Shown here piece after piece: positions 45,351-56,189 of a stretch of 64,000 nucleotides of DNA. The notes beneath the pieces are model-generated. The model had not been told where the DNA came from. It did no database searches and was given only the letters and a program-made list of their open reading frames with translations. How positions within the stretch are numbered: the first letter of the stretch is position 1; each line of letters starts with the position of its first letter. Made by a program: the position numbers and the translations under genes. Location: contig JASIRB010003998.1 of assembly GCA_030323885.1 (NCBI GenBank), positions 92,121 through 156,120 on the forward strand, written 5' to 3'. This DNA comes from Branchipolynoe longqiensis (lineage: Eukaryota > Annelida > Polychaeta > Phyllodocida > Polynoidae).

Positions 45351-45695
45351 TTGTTTGTTTGTTTGTTGTTGTTTTACATCCTACCAACATCTAAGGTCAT
45401 ATCAGGACGTGTACCGACTTGTGACAGTGCGCACTCATAGCGACTTTATAGTGCTATCTCACAGGGAAACCAGGCTGCCAGCACCATGACCTCATATCCA
45501 ACTCAGTCACATTATCCTGACACTGAGCACACCAGTCCTTGCCCTGTCCTAATAATGCCGAGCGCCTGACTAGGAAGCGACAAGTATCAATTATTAAGTC
45601 ATTGGTTTGACTCGACCAGGGTTCGAACCCACGACCCCACGATCTACCAGCACGGGAGACGGACGCTCTAACTCATTCGGCCATCCCATCTGGTC
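45351..45695 (-). mobile_element. SINE family B, boundary-defining copy (345 bp)
   Basis: ATTTGAAGTG flanks it at 45,341-45,350 and 45,696-45,705. This fixes the SINE as starting, on the minus strand, GACCAGATGGGATGGCCGAA and ending in an (AAAC)n tail. Pol III B box: GGGTTCGAACCCTGG. The A-box region is ATGGCCGAATGAGTTAGAGC. Confidence 0.92.
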
Positions 45696-45825
45696 ATTTG
45701 AAGTGCAAACAGGCTAAATTAATGTTGGTGTGCGCATCAAAACTCAGACACCATAGGCTTCAGAAGTGACAGATTCTATTACAATGCCTCATTATTCCCG
45801 TCCATGCAAAAAACTGATGTTTAAT

Positions 45826-46160
45826 CAATTTGTTTGTCCTTGTCTTACGTCCTAGCATCATCTAAGGTCATATCAGGATGGGTAACGACTTGTGACTGTG
45901 TGCACTCATGGCAACTTTTATAGTGCTGCCCCACTGGGAAATCAGGCCACCAGCATCATGACCTCATATCCCATTCAGTCACATTATCCTGACACTGAGC
46001 CAAACCACTCCTTGCCTTACCCTAATAATGCCAAGCACCAGGCTAGGACGTGACAAGTATCAATTTAAAATCATTGGTTTGACTCGACCGGGAACCGAAC
46101 TCCCGACCTTCCGTATGCGAGGCCCGCGCTTTGCCGATTAGGCTACCGCGCCCGGTTGTT
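45826..46160 (-). mobile_element. SINE family B nested in MITE C
   Basis: The tail ATTTGTTTGTCCTTG is at the left and the head (TTTGCCGATTAGGCTACCGC) at the right. The head differs from the copy at 45,351 and resembles that at 23,000, indicating at least two head subfamilies. Confidence 0.8.
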
Positions 46161-46269
46161 TACGAAGTGAACCAGTATGTTGGATATGTAAGATGAAATT
46201 TAGATAAGTTTCTTGGTTTTGACAATTTTAGACTTTCATCGGATTAGGCAGTTTTACTGAGCATACCAA

Positions 46270-46978
46270 TTTTAGTTTAAAAAAATATATATTTGTTTAG
46301 TAGCGGGAAACATCTCAATTTGTGTACAGTAGTACCCATCTTTTGTGACTCCCATAATCAGCAAACCCCCGCCATATGCGCTAGAACTTTGGAATGTCAA
46401 AATAGGTGTCTCATTTGCCCAGCCTTTCAATAATAGGACACCTGCTATGTGTGGACAGCATTGATATTCTTAGGGAATTGTCCTTTGAAGGCAGGTGCGA
46501 CCGAAATGTCCTTTCCGCCTGTTCTCACATTAGTCCAGTGTCGCTTCATGAACCTAGCGATGTCCTTTCCTGTGAACTTTTTGTTTTATGGATTTGTGCT
46601 CCCATGGGGACCTGGAACAAATTCAGCTTGGTTGCCCAAATGACATCTTAGGGCAACTCTGGTAATTAGCATAATCCAAGATGGCCACTGAACGCCTCCT
46701 TGGAAATTTAACATTTGAACCACTTGTCCTAGAATGATGTATTATATTAGCTCTTTTACATGGGTGTTGTGCATGTAGAATCCATTTCTGGTGTTCTTTT
46801 TTCAATTCAAGGTCGAAGATCAAGTGCTAAAGGTCAGGTCATGGTCAAAGGCTAGGTCAGATCAAAGTTCAGGTGGGCAATGAATGAAAACTTCAACTAA
46901 ATGAAATTTTAGTGTCTTCATGCATAGGAATGGATAATCATGCAATATTTTAGACATTTGCCCATGAGAAAATAGTAA
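46270..46978. other. Intergenic, nothing recognised
   Basis: Includes an iteration of AGGTCA-like half-sites (AGGTCGAAG, AAGGTCAGGTCATGGTCAAA, TAGGTCAGATCAAAGTTCAG) at 46,810-46,875. No coding sequence is supported. Confidence 0.5.
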
Positions 46979-46980
46979 TA

Positions 46981-47230
46981 CCATAGTACCCCGATTAGTA
47001 TGTGGCCTCACTAAGTAGATGCATCCCCTTTTTTAGCTTGAAAATATCGATTTAATAATAAATCGGGTAAGAATTTACCATTTCAAAAGTCATTTTCTGG
47101 TCATTTATATCGTATGGATACACTATAAAATAACGTCTATTGTTAGACACAGCCTTCTGGGAATGGCTCTATTTACTGCTAATTTTGTACTTCATTATAT
47201 TAGGCGTGCCTACTAACTGGGGTAATATGG
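46981..47230. mobile_element. TA-targeted MITE, 250 bp
   Basis: The left end CCATAGTACCCCGATTAGTA and the right end inverted CCATATTACCCCAGTTAGTA match at 17 of 20 positions. TA flanks at 46,979-46,980 and 47,231-47,232. No ORF. Confidence 0.8.
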
Positions 47231-47522
47231 TAAATCATATTTGAAACACATAATCACATATCTTACATGTAGTGTTTAGTGCAAAGATCATCATGAATTT
47301 TGGCTTGGATGAATTTGAAACCAACACATTGCCCTGGCCATTCATATTTCTTTGTGAGTAAAACTCTTGCATTAAATATTCATGCATGAAGGTCATTGTA
47401 AGGATTTTACAAGGACTGATATCCATAACTATAGATAAAAGGTACTTTTATACAATGCTATGGTAGGAGTGTATTGAACTACAGATATCACCTAATAATC
47501 TTCATCTTTTAACTACTATATA

Positions 47523-48618
47523 CTATCTATATACTCCCACTCATAATTAGGATCAGCAAGAACACCCTCAACATCCTCATGGCCATCATCCTCTTGATGT
47601 ACACCCTTCTCAAAATCCTCTTCCTCATCATCCTCCATCTCATCACCCTCCTGATCTAGATCCTCCTCAAAATTCTCTTCCTCAACGTCCTCCATCTTGA
47701 CACCCTCCTCCTCACCAGGCTGAGCATCTTGTCTCTTAGTGTGCAGATTGCAGCGGCCCTCTTCGCCAGATCAGTTATAGCATGATGTGCGCAAAGGATT
47801 TCCTTTGCGACAACCACATGCCTCAGTGCTGCACTTCTTGCCCTGTGCTCTATGCTGACACTGAATTGTGTCAATCAGCTGTGGTGAAACTAGGTCACCC
47901 TCAGCAGTGACAGGAATGGGGATGCCATCCTGGATCTCCCACCCAAAGTGAGTGATATCGGCTGACTCATCAGGTGGGGCTTGTTGGTCTGCCACTTTCC
48001 ACAACATGACCTACAGATGACCCGCGCACAAGTGCAGCAACAAGTTGGTGTATGTTGGAGGCAGGGCCATGCCCTTTGGACTTCTCTTCTTCTTGGTGAA
48101 GAGTGTGAAACGGACTGACTCCACGGATGTCCCTGGCAGCTGATCATACAGAGCAATGAAGAAGGGTGTTGCTGCCTCCATCACATCTGCGAGTGGGGTG
48201 CCCACTTCACCCAGCACATCAGCCAAACATGGGAAGTCGCCAGCAAGCAAGGTGTTTAGTGTACTGATTGTATGGCATGATGGTATATCATGCCATACAG
48301 ATATGAGGTTGTGTCACACCCACTAAGGGCATGCATGCCAAGCAGCTGCAGACATTTTGGATCTAGGTCAGCGAAGGTGGCATTAATATCCAGAACTGTA
48401 CCATCCCACCGCTCAGTTTACACCTTTCACTGCAGCTCCATCCGATACACCCAATACACAAGTAAGACAAACAGGTCAACGTCATCGCGAAGCGCACAGA
48501 TTATGCTCTTTCCATGGTTAGCAGCCTCAAGGATGTAGGAGATCACGGTGATGTCTGCCTCATCATGACCAAACAAACTATCATCCCGAGTATCCATTGT
48601 CGCATTCTCTCCTACACT
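47523..48618 (-). pseudogene. Decayed copy of a multicopy animal gene family with G-C-D-T-T-S motif and Cys-rich C-terminus
   Basis: Joined minus-strand frames give D-S-L-F-G-H-D-E-A-D-I-T (48,560), D-V-D-L-F-V-L-L-V-Y-W (48,465), M-H-A-L-S-G-C-D-T-T-S-Y (48,320), T-L-F-T-K-K-K-R-S-P-K (48,080), F-G-W-E-I-Q-D-G (47,940), a Cys-rich C-S-T-E-A-C-G-C-R-K (47,830) and an acidic tail to TAG 47,523. I recognise this block order from repeated, often transposon-like hypothetical proteins of invertebrates; the Asp/Glu-rich D-E-A-D ... D-D-V-D pattern may be a PIN/FEN-like nuclease core, which is inference. Stops: 48,427 and 48,421 regions, TAG at 48,011, TGA at 47,769; frame break at 48,270-48,300. 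Confidence 0.65.
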
Positions 48619-48639
48619 GAAGGTACACACAGGAATTAC

Positions 48640-49690
48640 AGTTAGAAAGCAAATAGCCCCACATAGTAGGGATTTGCAGTTAGAAAGATAATACCCCCAG
48701 ATTCGAGAGATGGTTAGAAAGATAATCCCTCACATTGGGGATATGGTTAGAAAGATAATACATTGTTGTACATTTACGGTTCGAAAGATAATACCCTACA
48801 ATGGGGATTTATATTTAGAAAGCTAATACCACACATTGGGAATATGATTAGAACGATAATACCTTGTTGTACATTTACGGTTCGAAAGATAATACCCAAC
48901 AATGGGGGATTTGGAGTTCGAAAGATAATACACCCACAAGGGGGATTTATACTTAGAAAGATAACACCCCCTCATTGGAGATTTATGGTTAGGAAGATAA
49001 TACTTCCACATTCTGGTATTAACAGTTAGAAAGAAAATACCCCCATATTGTGGACACACAGTTAGAAAGATAATGGCCCACAATGGAGGATGTACAGTTA
49101 CAAAGATAATAGCTTCACATAGGAGTTTACAGCTAGAAAGATAATACCCCACATTGGGGGTTACAGTTAGAGAGATCATATCCCGACAATGGACTTTACA
49201 TATAGAAAGATAATACACCCACATTTGGTGGTTTAAAATGACATGATAATACCCACATTGGGGGTTTACAGTTAGAAAGATAATACCCACATTGGGGGGT
49301 TTACAGTTAGAAAGATAATACACCCACATTTGGGGGTTTAAAATGACATGATAACACCCCACATTGGCGGTTTACAGTTAGAAAGATAATACACCGACAA
49401 TGGACTTTACAAAAAGAAAGATAATCCACCCAGAGTGTAGACTTAGTTACCAAGATAATACCACACATTTGAGACTTACAGCTAGAAAGCTAATACCTCT
49501 ACATTGTGGACTTACAGTTACAAAGATATTAACCCACATTTGGGACTTACAGTTACAAAGATAATACCCCACATGTGGGACTTACAGTTAGAAAGATAAT
49601 TCCCCAACATTTCGGCTTCATAGTTAGAAATATAATACCCTAAAATGGCGGTTTACAGTTAGAAAGATGATCCACCGCCCCACATTGGAG
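48640..49690. repeat. About 36-bp minisatellite (TTAGAAAGATAATACCC unit)
   Basis: About 28 diverged units, each TTTACAGTTAGAAAGATAAT followed by ACCCCCACATTGGGGG. The unit contains the short inverted pair CCCCCA/TGGGGG around the middle. It abuts the 5' side of the decayed gene at 47.5-48.6 kb. Confidence 0.9.
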
Positions 49691-49933
49691 AATTTACACA
49701 CTGATGACTTTTTTCTCAGTACTGTCCCATTGTTTTTGCACCCGGCCTGCTAGTCACAGGCTTGGAGAATGTGCATACATTTAGGGTATGACACGTGTTT
49801 GTAATCAGCTGTGCGAATTGACTGTCATCTCCTTAATGTGTTAAACGTGTTCAGCCTGTACTCAACAGGTCCGTTTTACCAACTAACCGCCACAGGCTGA
49901 ATGGAAGAGTCACCAATCATTTCCACGCGACGA

Positions 49934-50262
49934 TTGTTTGTTTGTTGGAGTTTTACGTCCTGGCAACATCTAAGGTGATATCAGGACGGGTACCGACTTG
50001 TGACAGTGCACAGTCATGGCAACTTTTATAGTGCTGCCCCACTGGGAGCCCTATCCGCCGGCACCATGACCTGATATCCCACACAGTCACATTATCCTGA
50101 TACTGTGCTAACCAGTCCTTGTCCTATCATATTATTATTAAGGCTGAGCGCCAGGCTAGGAAGCGGCATGTATCAATTTCATAAGTCATTGGTTTGACTC
50201 AGCCGGGAATCGAACCCCAATCTCCTGCACGGGAAGCCTGCGGCTCTAAATCCAATACATTA
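49934..50262 (-). mobile_element. SINE family B
   Basis: The tail TTGTTTGTTTGTTGGAG is at the left and the head region GGGAATCGAACCCCAATC at the right. Confidence 0.85.
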
Positions 50263-50265
50263 ACG

Positions 50266-50993
50266 CTGCATAGTGCAATGAAAGCAGCTCAATTTCAAAA
50301 CCAAAACAATTATCCAGACATGATTCTACATATTTGACTTAGATAATGGTTCACTTGTTAAATATTTGTTGCTGCATAGAAGGGATTATTAACACTAAGA
50401 GAACTTAAAGCCGCATAGTCCGATGAAATATCAAATTTTCAAATCCAAACAAATTATCTAGATTTGATTTTACATATCTAACTTAGATACTGATGCACTT
50501 ATTAAGCATTTGTTTCTGCGTAGAAGGCAATACTGAGTCAATTTAACAGAACCTGTTACTGCAGAAGTCTATGGTGTGAGAGTTTTGGCAGGCTTGCCAA
50601 AACTAATTTTCCATGTTTGCACTCAAAATATCTCAAAAGTTTACCATTTACAATAAAAGTAACTTTGAACTAATGTTAAGTAGATACTAGTGATCGATCT
50701 AATATATTTATCTCAGAAAAAATACAGCAATTCAAAACCATCGGACTATGCAACTTTAATAGAACTTGTTACTTCTGCAGTCTGCGGTGTCACAGTTTTA
50801 ATGTGCTTGCCAAATTGATTTCACGTGTTTGCGCTTCAAATATCCCAAAGGTTAACGATTTAAAATAAAAGTTACTTCAGAGAAAAGTAAAGCAGATTAC
50901 AACAATCAACCTAACATACTTATCTAAAATAGAAAAATTACAGAAAGTCTGAACCATCGGACTATGCAACTTTAAAGTTGCATAGTCCGATGG
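50266..50993. mobile_element. Cluster of MITE family C copies
   Basis: A truncated copy (50,266-50,400) is followed by a full-length copy of about 360 bp (50,401-50,762). Its ends, TTAAAGCCGCATAGTCCGAT and CCATCGGACTATGCAACTTT, are terminal inverted repeats. A third partial copy (50,735-50,973) overlaps that right end and is followed by another left end (50,974-50,993). Possible TTAA targets flank the copies. No ORF. Confidence 0.8.
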
Positions 50994-50999
50994 TATTGT

Positions 51000-51295
51000 C
51001 TACTGGTTGTGCTGGAGATCATGGGTTTGAACCCTGACTGAGTCAAACCAATAAATTATCAAATTTGTACTTGCCACTACCTTTGCTCGAGCTTGGTATT
51101 GATATGATAGGACAGGGACTGGTTAGCTCAGTATCAGGATAATGTCACTCAGTGGGTTATCTGATTATAGTGCCAATAGCCTGGTCTCCCAGCGGTACAG
51201 CACTATAAGTCACAATGGGTGCCTATTGCAACAAACTGGTACCTAACTTGATATGACCAGAGATATTGCTAGGAAGCAACACTGTTCCACAAAGA
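51000..51295 (+). mobile_element. SINE family B
   Basis: The head has ATGGGTTTGAACCCTG and the 3' end reads TTGATATGACCAGAGATATT, more diverged than most. Confidence 0.75.
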
Positions 51296-51342
51296 GCTAT
51301 GTTGCAGGACGTGTACTTCAGATCTGTTATATTCTACCTCGG

Positions 51343-51680
51343 ATTGGCTTGTTGGTTGTTGGAGTTTTACGTCCTGGCAACATCTAAGGTCATATCACGA
51401 TGGGTACCGACTTGTGACAGCACACCCTCATGATGACTTTATAATGCTGCCCCACTGGGAAATCATGCTGCCAACAGCATGACCCGATATCCCACTCAGT
51501 CACATTATCCAGACACTGAGCTACCCAGTCCATGCCCTATCCTATTAATGCCGAGTGCCAGGCTAGGAAGCGCCAATTATCAATTTTATATAAGTCATTG
51601 GTTTGACTCGACGGGGAACTAAACTCCCGATCTCCCGCACGCGAGGTCGGCGCTCTACCGAATCGGCTACTGCGTCAGGT
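51343..51680 (-). mobile_element. SINE family B
   Basis: The tail TTGGCTTGTTGGTTGTTGGA is at the left and the head (GCGCTCTACCGAATCGGCTA) at the right. Confidence 0.85.
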
Positions 51681-51689
51681 ACCCTAGCT

Positions 51690-52012
51690 CGGAGAAGCAG
51701 CGTCTCAATGTTCGAATTACTCCCCACCACTTCATGGGTTCGAACCCTGGTCGAATCAAACCGATGACTTAAAAATGGATACTTGTCGCTTCCCAACCAG
51801 GCGCTCAGCATTATTAGGATAGGGCAAGGACTGGTTGGCTGAGTGTCAGGATAATATGACTGAGTGGGCTATCAGGTCATGGTGCTGGCAGCCTGGTCTC
51901 CCAGTGGGGCAGCACTATAAAGTCACCATGAGTGCGCAATGTCACAAGTCGGTGCCCATCCTGATATTATCTCAGATGTTGCTAGGACGTAAAACAACAA
52001 CAAACAAACTCT
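51690..52012 (+). mobile_element. SINE family B
   Basis: The head has ATGGGTTCGAACCCTGG and the tail AACAACAACAAACAAACTC. With the preceding copies it forms a plus/minus/plus triplet over 1 kb. Confidence 0.85.
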
Positions 52013-52184
52013 TCACCACCCGGAAAGTTTCTGAATAAATTGTGACTAAAAATAAACACATTAAGTTTTATAATGGACGCGTGGGATTTGCCAATGATTC
52101 ACCCTTTCCCTCCTCCCCCCCCCCCCCCCCCCACCCACTCTCAGGGTGGGCGGTGACAAAAATCCACTTCCTCTTTCCTGACCC

Positions 52185-53200
52185 CTGATAGAGAAAGCAC
52201 ATGTTGAACCTTAGATAAAAGATTCACCCTGTACTTACAGTACAGGGGTGAAAAACAACATATTAGAAAAACGGGCGAAGAATTTTGACATGCTGGGGAA
52301 ATTAATTGAGCGAATAAATTCTTAATTTAAGAAGTAAAATATATTCTTTATATATGTCTTCATATTTACCCGCTACCTTTGAGTTGAAACATATAATAAA
52401 ACATCTAGTTTAATAAGATTTAAAAGTGAAATCGATGGTGTTCTATGGCCACCATCTTGTCTTTTTGCATTCTCTCCGATTTCACCAACTCTCTGCCGAT
52501 ATGGGTAGCCATTTGATACTGGAGCCACAGTTTCTACTTCCTGTTCCATATTAAAGCTATTTTTGCCCGTATTTACACTACGTTGTCGTTCACTCCTGTA
52601 CTGGATGTACGGGGTGAATCTTTTATCTAGTTGAACCTCTGCTCTAGACCAGGGGTTTCATTAGATGAAACATTCACACACACCTACAGTCTGACAGTAG
52701 AGAAAGCACATGTTGAACCTCTGCTCTAGACCAGGGGTTTCGTGAGATGAAACATGCACACGCACCTACAGTCTGACAGTAGAGAAAGCACATGTTGAAC
52801 CTCTGCTCTAGACCAGGGGTTTCGTGAGATGAAACATGCACACGCACCTACAGTCTGACAGTAGAGAAAGCACATGTTGAACCTCTGCTCTAGACCAGGG
52901 GTTTCGTGAGATGAAACATGCACACGCACCTACAGTCTGACAGTAGAGAAAGCACATGTTGAACCTCTGCTCTAGACCAGGGGTTTCGTGAGATGAAACA
53001 TGCACACGCACCTACAGTCTGACAGTAGAGAAAGCACATGTTGAACCTCTGCTCTAGACCAGGGGTGTCCTGAGATGAAACATGCACACGCACCTACAGT
53101 CTGACAGTAGAGAAAGCAGATGTTGAACCTCTGCTCTAGACCAGGGGTTTCGTTGGATGAAAGATTCACACGCACCTACAGTCTGAGAGTAGGGGTGAAT
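52185..53200. repeat. 82-bp tandem repeat, about 7 units
   Basis: Units start AGAGAAAGCACATGTTGAAC and contain CTCTGCTCTAGACCAGGGGT and CACCTACAGTCTGACAGT. The four central units are virtually identical (identical 67-codon frames every 82 bp). The outermost left unit is split by a MITE at 52,212-52,629. There is no spacer/repeat alternation, so it is not CRISPR-like. Confidence 0.92.
52212..52629. mobile_element. MITE, 418 bp, with 9-bp target duplication
   Basis: The left end TAGATAAAAGATTCACCCTG and the right end inverted TAGATAAAAGATTCACCCCG lie in inverted arms of about 45 bp. GTTGAACCT flanks both sides (52,203-52,211 and 52,630-52,638), restoring the 82-bp repeat when removed. A 9-bp duplication fits MULE or Merlin, with hAT less likely. 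Confidence 0.85.
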
Positions 53201-53240
53201 GACAGCAGTGTCAAACTAAATCCAAGCAAAAATTGTTTCA

Positions 53241-53943
53241 GTTGGTCGGTTGTTGGAGTTTTATGTCTTGGCAACACCTAAGTGTAAAGTATACTGTTCG
53301 AATCTGTGGTTGTGTAGGCAGGCTACAGTAAAATCAATACATGCAAAGAAAAAGGAAGAGTATAAAGTGTCAAAGAAGAGAGAGAGTCAAGCCCTCTGGT
53401 TTATTATGTATATGGTACATGGGTTCAGTATAGAATATCACCACACCCTCTTCTCCCAATGAGAAACAAGCATTTCTAGCTCTACCAATAGGGATCCAGC
53501 ATTCCTGGTCCCCATGGTTACCAGTGATCTGCCCACCACCACCAAGCTGTGTGGCCCCCCTGGCCACCACCTGCCTTGAGCTTGCGTGTGGTGATCCTGA
53601 CTAGCAGAGGGGGAGGGGGTAGTGTGTGGGGCTCTGAGTGCCCCTTACACACAGTCCTGCCAGCACCACTATATCTATTTACCTATCAATCAAGCACCAC
53701 CAGCAACTACATAAACACATTTATGTACCTGGCCATGTATACCTGTTTAATAATAGAACATTTGCATTCCCCCACCAATGCTTATTATCAGAATATTTTA
53801 CATAAGGTCATATCAGGACAGGTACCAACTTGTGGCAGTGCGCATTCATGGCGACTTTATAGTGCTCGCCCAGTGTAAAATCAGGCCACCAGCATGATGA
53901 CCCGATATACTACTCAGTAACATTATCTTGACACTAAGCTTCG
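53241..53943 (-). mobile_element. SINE family B split by a solo LTR
   Basis: The tail half (53,241-53,282, GTTGGTCGGTTGTTGGAG to CAACACCTAAG) and the body half (53,803-53,943, TAAGGTCATATCAGGACA onward) are collinear across the LTR insertion. The head is missing, cut by the sequence before 53,972. Confidence 0.85.
53283..53802 (-). mobile_element. Solo LTR, 520 bp, with TAAG target duplication
   Basis: It begins TGTAAAGTATAC and ends GAATATTTTACA, an inverted TGTAAA/TTTACA pair. TAAG flanks it at 53,279-53,282 and 53,803-53,806, inside a SINE whose unbroken sequence is CTAAGGTCAT. AATAAA on the minus strand (about 53,400) suggests minus orientation. It carries no internal gene, so it is a recombination-derived solo LTR. 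Confidence 0.85.
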
Positions 53944-53971
53944 GCATGAAGCAACAAGCTGCGGAGCGCCT

Positions 53972-54929
53972 TGTAAAAATATACGGATTTTCAGTTCGGA
54001 ATTATATATTGGCAGAGAGCATTATTATCCTTTTGCGACGGAGTGGGGACCAAGGTTATGTAATAGAAAAGAAATAGGTGCCCCACTCGCTGTGTGACAT
54101 ATTAAGCTATGGGAAATATATGTTAATAGTACTCGAGATTGTGATGAGATGTTCCTATATAAGAGACAGTTAAAGTTTGGTGAAATGTTCCCTCTATGCA
54201 CCAGTAAAGAGTGCAAGTGGAGGATAAGGACATTTTTAATATATATATTTATTGTAACTGTCTGCAACTACCTGTTACCATGGGGCCGATGGGCCAGCAC
54301 ACCAGCCATACTGCATACATTCTGTACAACACCTGCAGCTGGGTTGGGTGACCGCAGCCCGTGGGGGGGTCGTCACCTCCCAGGCTGTGGAGGCTGCCTG
54401 ATTGGCTGGCTGTCGGAGGCCCAGCTCCCTGCACCCCCGTGCCCCAGCTGACCCCACTCGCCTCACTTTGATATTGATTATTCTGGACACTGCTCCAGAC
54501 ACACTGGGCAGCAACACTCTACTCCTGGCTCTTGAGTGAGACACAGCCTCTCTTGGGCAGGTACCCAGACACTCCGTCTGATGCTCCACCTTTCATATAT
54601 ACAAACTGAGCTGTGTGCAACAACCATGGGACTCCGGTTCAATGGGCTGTAGGCACTGATTCATAGACATACCAAAGAGGTAATGAGACTCTGTGTGGAC
54701 AGAAGGTAAGGGGTCAGGGTGATAGGTCACTTGCAGGTGAACAGGAGTTGATGCCAATAAAGCACAACTTCTGCACTGTCAATCTTGCATGACTTGTCTT
54801 CCCTTTCTTCCTTATGTGTTTGTTTAAGAGGTGCATCAGGTGTGAACTGACAGACAGTTGTCAGAACGCATCTGGGAAGAGTTTGTGGTATTATCTGGGG
54901 CTCTGATGGCCGGGGCATCCAGTAATATT
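53972..54929 (+). mobile_element. Solo-LTR-like interspersed repeat, second copy (958 bp)
   Basis: It starts TGTAAAAATATACGGATTTT and runs to about GGGGCATCCAGTAATATTA. TATA box CCTATATAAGAG (about 54,151) and AATAAAGCACAACTTC (about 54,757). It is the inverted counterpart of 31,233-32,191. GCCT appears on both outer edges (53,968 and 54,932), a possible but unproven target duplication. Confidence 0.65.
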
Positions 54930-55007
54930 ATAGCCTGGTTCCAGGATGCAATATCTCTTCATATATTGGTGTACAGTTGGTGAACTGGGAGAGAATGAAC
55001 ATGAGTT

Positions 55008-55412
55008 CTGTGTTTATTTTTGCTTTACGTCCTACTAACATCTAAGGTCATATCAGGACGGGTACCTTCCCTCTTGATATGACCTTAGATGTTTCCCGGG
55101 TGTAAAACTCCAACAAACCAAACCAATCAGGATGGGTAGCAACTTGTGAGAGTGTGTATTCATGGTGACTTTATAGTATTCCCCCACTGGGAGACCAGGC
55201 AACAAGCACCATGACTCGAAATCCCACACAGTGACATTATCCTGATTCTGTGCTACCCAGTCCTTGCCCGATCTTATTAATGCCGCGTGCCAGGCTAGGT
55301 AGGAAGAAGTATCAATTCTATAAGTCATTCATTTGACTCAGCTGGGATTCAAACTCCCAACCTTCCACAGGCAAAGCCTGCGCTCTACCTATTCGACCAC
55401 TGCGTGGGCTGA
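55008..55412 (-). mobile_element. SINE family B containing an inverted SINE tail
   Basis: The minus-strand copy begins at 55,008 and reaches GGTCATATCAGGACGGGTAC. Then about 55 bp of plus-strand tail (CTTGATATGACCTTAGATGT ... CCAACAAACCAAACC, 55,073-55,125) intervenes. The minus-strand body resumes at ATCAGGATGGGTAGC (55,127) and continues to the head (CTCTACCTATTCGACCACTG). Confidence 0.8.
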
Positions 55413-55545
55413 GATTGAACAAATAACCCAGATGGTCGCCATTGGCTGCTCTGGATTCAACTGTAAAAGTGTATTAAACCACATGATTTCATCAATTCTT
55501 CACCAGAAAAGGAGCCAGCTATGATAGAGAAGTATTTGAACAATA

Positions 55546-56060
55546 TACAGTATAACCTCATTAAACCAAACTTGAAGGGACCCTAGAAATTTGTTTGGAT
55601 TAACCGATCATTGGTTCAACTGAGCTTTGGCTTTGACTTGGCTTTGGCAAAACCGCAGGTGTATTATGAATGTAACATACAATGTATGGGGGACACTTTA
55701 ATTATCGCTTTTTATGTATATAGAGTATAGCCCCATTAAACCAAGCTTGGTTAAACCAAATGATCGGTTAATCAAACCTTTTTTTGGCGGCCCGGCAAAA
55801 TACTACCATTTATCATATAAAAAAGTTGGTGGGGTCTCAAATGACCTTATAACCACATGAAAGTTTGTTTTAACCACACCGGAAGTGGCCTGGGGTCCGA
55901 CAATTTTGTTTGGATTGACCGATAATTTGGATCAACCGACTTTAGTTTAATCAACTTTCTTATATGATAAATGGTAGTATTTTGCGGGGCAGCCAAAAAA
56001 AGTTTGGATTAACCGATCGTTTAGTTTAACCGAGCTTGGTTTCACGGGGTTATACTGTGT
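55546..56060 (+). mobile_element. Compound MITE, second full copy
   Basis: Block 1 (55,546-55,655: ACAGTATAACCTCATTAAAC ... ATTAACCGATCATTGG) and block 2 (55,725-56,060: ATAGCCCCATTAAACCAAGC ... CACGGGGTTATACTGTG) match 26,630-27,087 in inverse orientation. The shared spacer includes ACATACAATGTAT. Confidence 0.8.
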
Positions 56061-56189
56061 TTAGCATGTTAGATTGCACATTCATGTGGTTATGTCCAGA
56101 ATCCAGCTTCACGTGACTTGCTCGATAAGGTTTGTATAGCAGCCATGTAGCAGGACTGTGGGAGTTACTAGATTTCACTGAGGCAGTAA

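Larger units (their letters stand above)
45222..46265 (-). mobile_element. MITE family C invaded by two SINE B copies
   Basis: MITE C segments (45,222-45,350; 45,696-45,825; 46,160-46,265) are collinear in minus orientation, ending at TTTCATCGGATTAGGCAG. They are interrupted by SINE insertions at 45,351-45,695 and 45,826-46,160. The first has an exact 10-bp target duplication, proving insertion into a pre-existing MITE. Confidence 0.85.

Noticed and set aside
45600..45695. tRNA genes at the SINE heads
   Set aside because: A and B boxes are present, but the cloverleaf is degenerate and each is followed by a repeated SINE body, so these are tRNA-derived SINEs.
46810..46875. Cluster of AGGTCA-like half-sites as a nuclear-receptor enhancer
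   Set aside because: Short degenerate iteration without an adjacent gene. It could be simple-sequence drift, so I noted it only in the intergenic entry.
52640..53200. CRISPR-like regular repeat
   Set aside because: Units are 82 bp, contiguous and identical throughout with no unique spacers, and the genome is eukaryotic.
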